A DNA stretch of 32,522 nt. Source: Rhizopus sp. PT2906 (taxonomy: Eukaryota; Mucoromycota; Mucoromycetes; Mucorales; Rhizopodaceae). The stretch covers positions 1-32,522 of the forward strand of contig JAMYHX010000484.1 in assembly GCA_025529335.1 (NCBI GenBank), read 5' to 3'. The translations under genes and the position numbers were made by a program. Shown here piece by piece: positions 31,751-32,522 of the stretch; position 1 is the stretch's first letter, and the number at the start of each line of letters is the position of its first letter. Under the pieces are notes generated by a model that saw only the letters and a list, made by a program, of their open reading frames with translations, searched no databases and was not told where the DNA came from.

Positions 31751-32522
31751 TTAATTAAAAGGCGCGGATAGCAATTGGTTTTTATATGCTTTAAGTTCTT
31801 CAATCTATCCATAAAAAGTGTTAATACATTGTATCAATACATACACAATGACCAAACCTCTTTATCTAAAGCTACTGCCTTCATATCCAAGAGATGAACA
31901 GAGGGTATAACGGTATTATCCACTAAACTAGTCACCAGCTGTCCATAGACACTTGCATTATAAGCTTGAGACAGAGTATTTGGTAGCCTAGGTTGATCTC
32001 TTGCTCTTAAATCATAGTATATATGCTCTGTAGACAATTTGTATTCCTTCTTATACTCGTCAAAGATGTGGTTTGGAAGATCCAAATATAATTCTCGAAT
32101 GTCTTCCGGTACGACAGGCTCCGGTTCAATCGTGAGTGGTACATTTATTTTTTCGACTGTTTCCTTTCTTGTTTGAAAACAAGTGATTTGTATCTTTTCG
32201 CTCTACACAATCAAAAGTTCAATATAGAATTGAAAAGCATACATGATTTACATTATCAGCCGTAGTATCGAAGCATGAAATTATTAGACCAAAGAATCGA
32301 TCGTCCATCAGTTGTTGGGATAGTTGTGTTCGAATATCTTTATGACTATAGGTTATACACTATACTCAGAAAGGTTCTCCCTTACCAATATGAGATGGAA
32401 ATACGGTGATATGAGGGTGGCTATGATACTAAACATAACATCAACATCTCTTTGTATAGTTTAATATCTGTATACATACCCATCCAATGACCATCATAGG
32501 TTGATTTATCCTTTTACCCAGT
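31751..32522 (-). CDS. BRCC36-like JAMM deubiquitinase (5' end outside the window)
   Basis: Exons on the minus strand are 32480-32522 (partial), 32386-32428, 32252-32337, 31858-32202 and, as proposed here, 31751-31804. The first two join PMMVIGW to YHSHPHITVFPSHID. This is the complete HxHPx(6)SxxD zinc-binding part of a JAMM/MPN+ metalloprotease; the glutamate lies upstream, off the window. FFGLIISCF and ITCFQTRKE follow as in BRCC36 (BRCC3), which removes K63-linked ubiquitin in the BRISC and BRCA1-A complexes. The C-terminus is a helical segment. Reading on through 31857 gives a short WSLCMY ending; splicing from GAG|GTTTGG (53-nt intron) to 31804 instead adds IEELKAYKNQLLSAPFN, extending the coiled coil. 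I prefer the spliced form. The first four introns are sure; the last is likely. Confidence 0.85.

Noticed and set aside
31834..31857. TGA at 31834 as the true end of the BRCC36-like protein
   Set aside because: The reading WSLCMY is unlike the family, while a 53-nt intron restores a helical C-terminus. Kept as an alternative because the GTTTGG donor is unusual.

Overview
The window is nuclear DNA from an AT-rich fungus, most probably an early-diverging one of the Mucorales type. The evidence is: intron-containing genes with GT-AG introns of mostly 48-60 nt; single-copy eukaryotic genes (VDAC, QCR10, pyruvate dehydrogenase E1 alpha, RTF2, KDM8/JMJD5, a BRCC36-like deubiquitinase); a CRH-like GH16 wall enzyme; and decayed transposons resembling those common in Mucorales genomes. 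The species is not identifiable from the sequence alone. No tRNA, rRNA or CRISPR array was seen. Exon structures were rebuilt by hand; phases close for every multi-exon gene called above 0.6.

Layout. 1-74 is a poly-T run. 817-2474 (+) is a CNNM/Mam3-type CBS membrane protein, tail to tail with RTF2 (2499-3350, -), with only 24 bp between stop codons. 3498-3885 (-) is an unidentified, probably partial gene. 6108-7307 (+) is the seven-exon mitochondrial porin VDAC. 7308-10202 is gene-free but holds a nearly perfect 165-bp inverted repeat (8317-8481 and 9089-9253). 10203-11572 (+) is an AAAP-family amino-acid transporter. 11573-14422 is repeat-rich and holds a dead Tc1/mariner-like transposase (12580-13107, -), a G-rich tract and coding-like debris.

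14423-16346 (-) is a seven-exon PH-domain protein of anillin/Bud4 type. 16571-17642 (-) is a secreted GH16 (CRH-like) enzyme. 17865-18130 (-) is QCR10 of respiratory complex III. 18249-20341 (+) is a broken MULE/FAR1-type transposase whose catalytic core is missing. 20654-22051 (+) is PDH E1 alpha. 22436-23766 (+) is a DUF155/RMND1-Rmd8-type membrane protein, followed only 28 bp later by KDM8/JMJD5 (23795-25148, +). 25222-25946 (-) is a small secreted protein of unknown function.

27245-31731 looks like one mobile element: about 75-80 bp terminal inverted repeats flank about 4.3 kb of AT-rich DNA carrying a broken gene (30175-30895, -) with a PD-(D/E)XK-like motif. The element sits between the 3' end of a BRCC36-like JAMM deubiquitinase (31751-32522, -, 5' end off the window) and a QCR8-like first exon (27105-27240, -) that appears to be a fragment.

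Several genes serve mitochondria (VDAC, PDH E1 alpha, QCR10, the QCR8-like fragment, perhaps the RMND1-like protein). QCR10 and PDH E1 alpha share an 11-bp promoter word. I see no operon-like pathway and no clear novel defence or biosynthetic system. The best candidates for something undescribed are the 4.5-kb inverted-repeat element with its nuclease-like relic and the recent 165-bp foldback.
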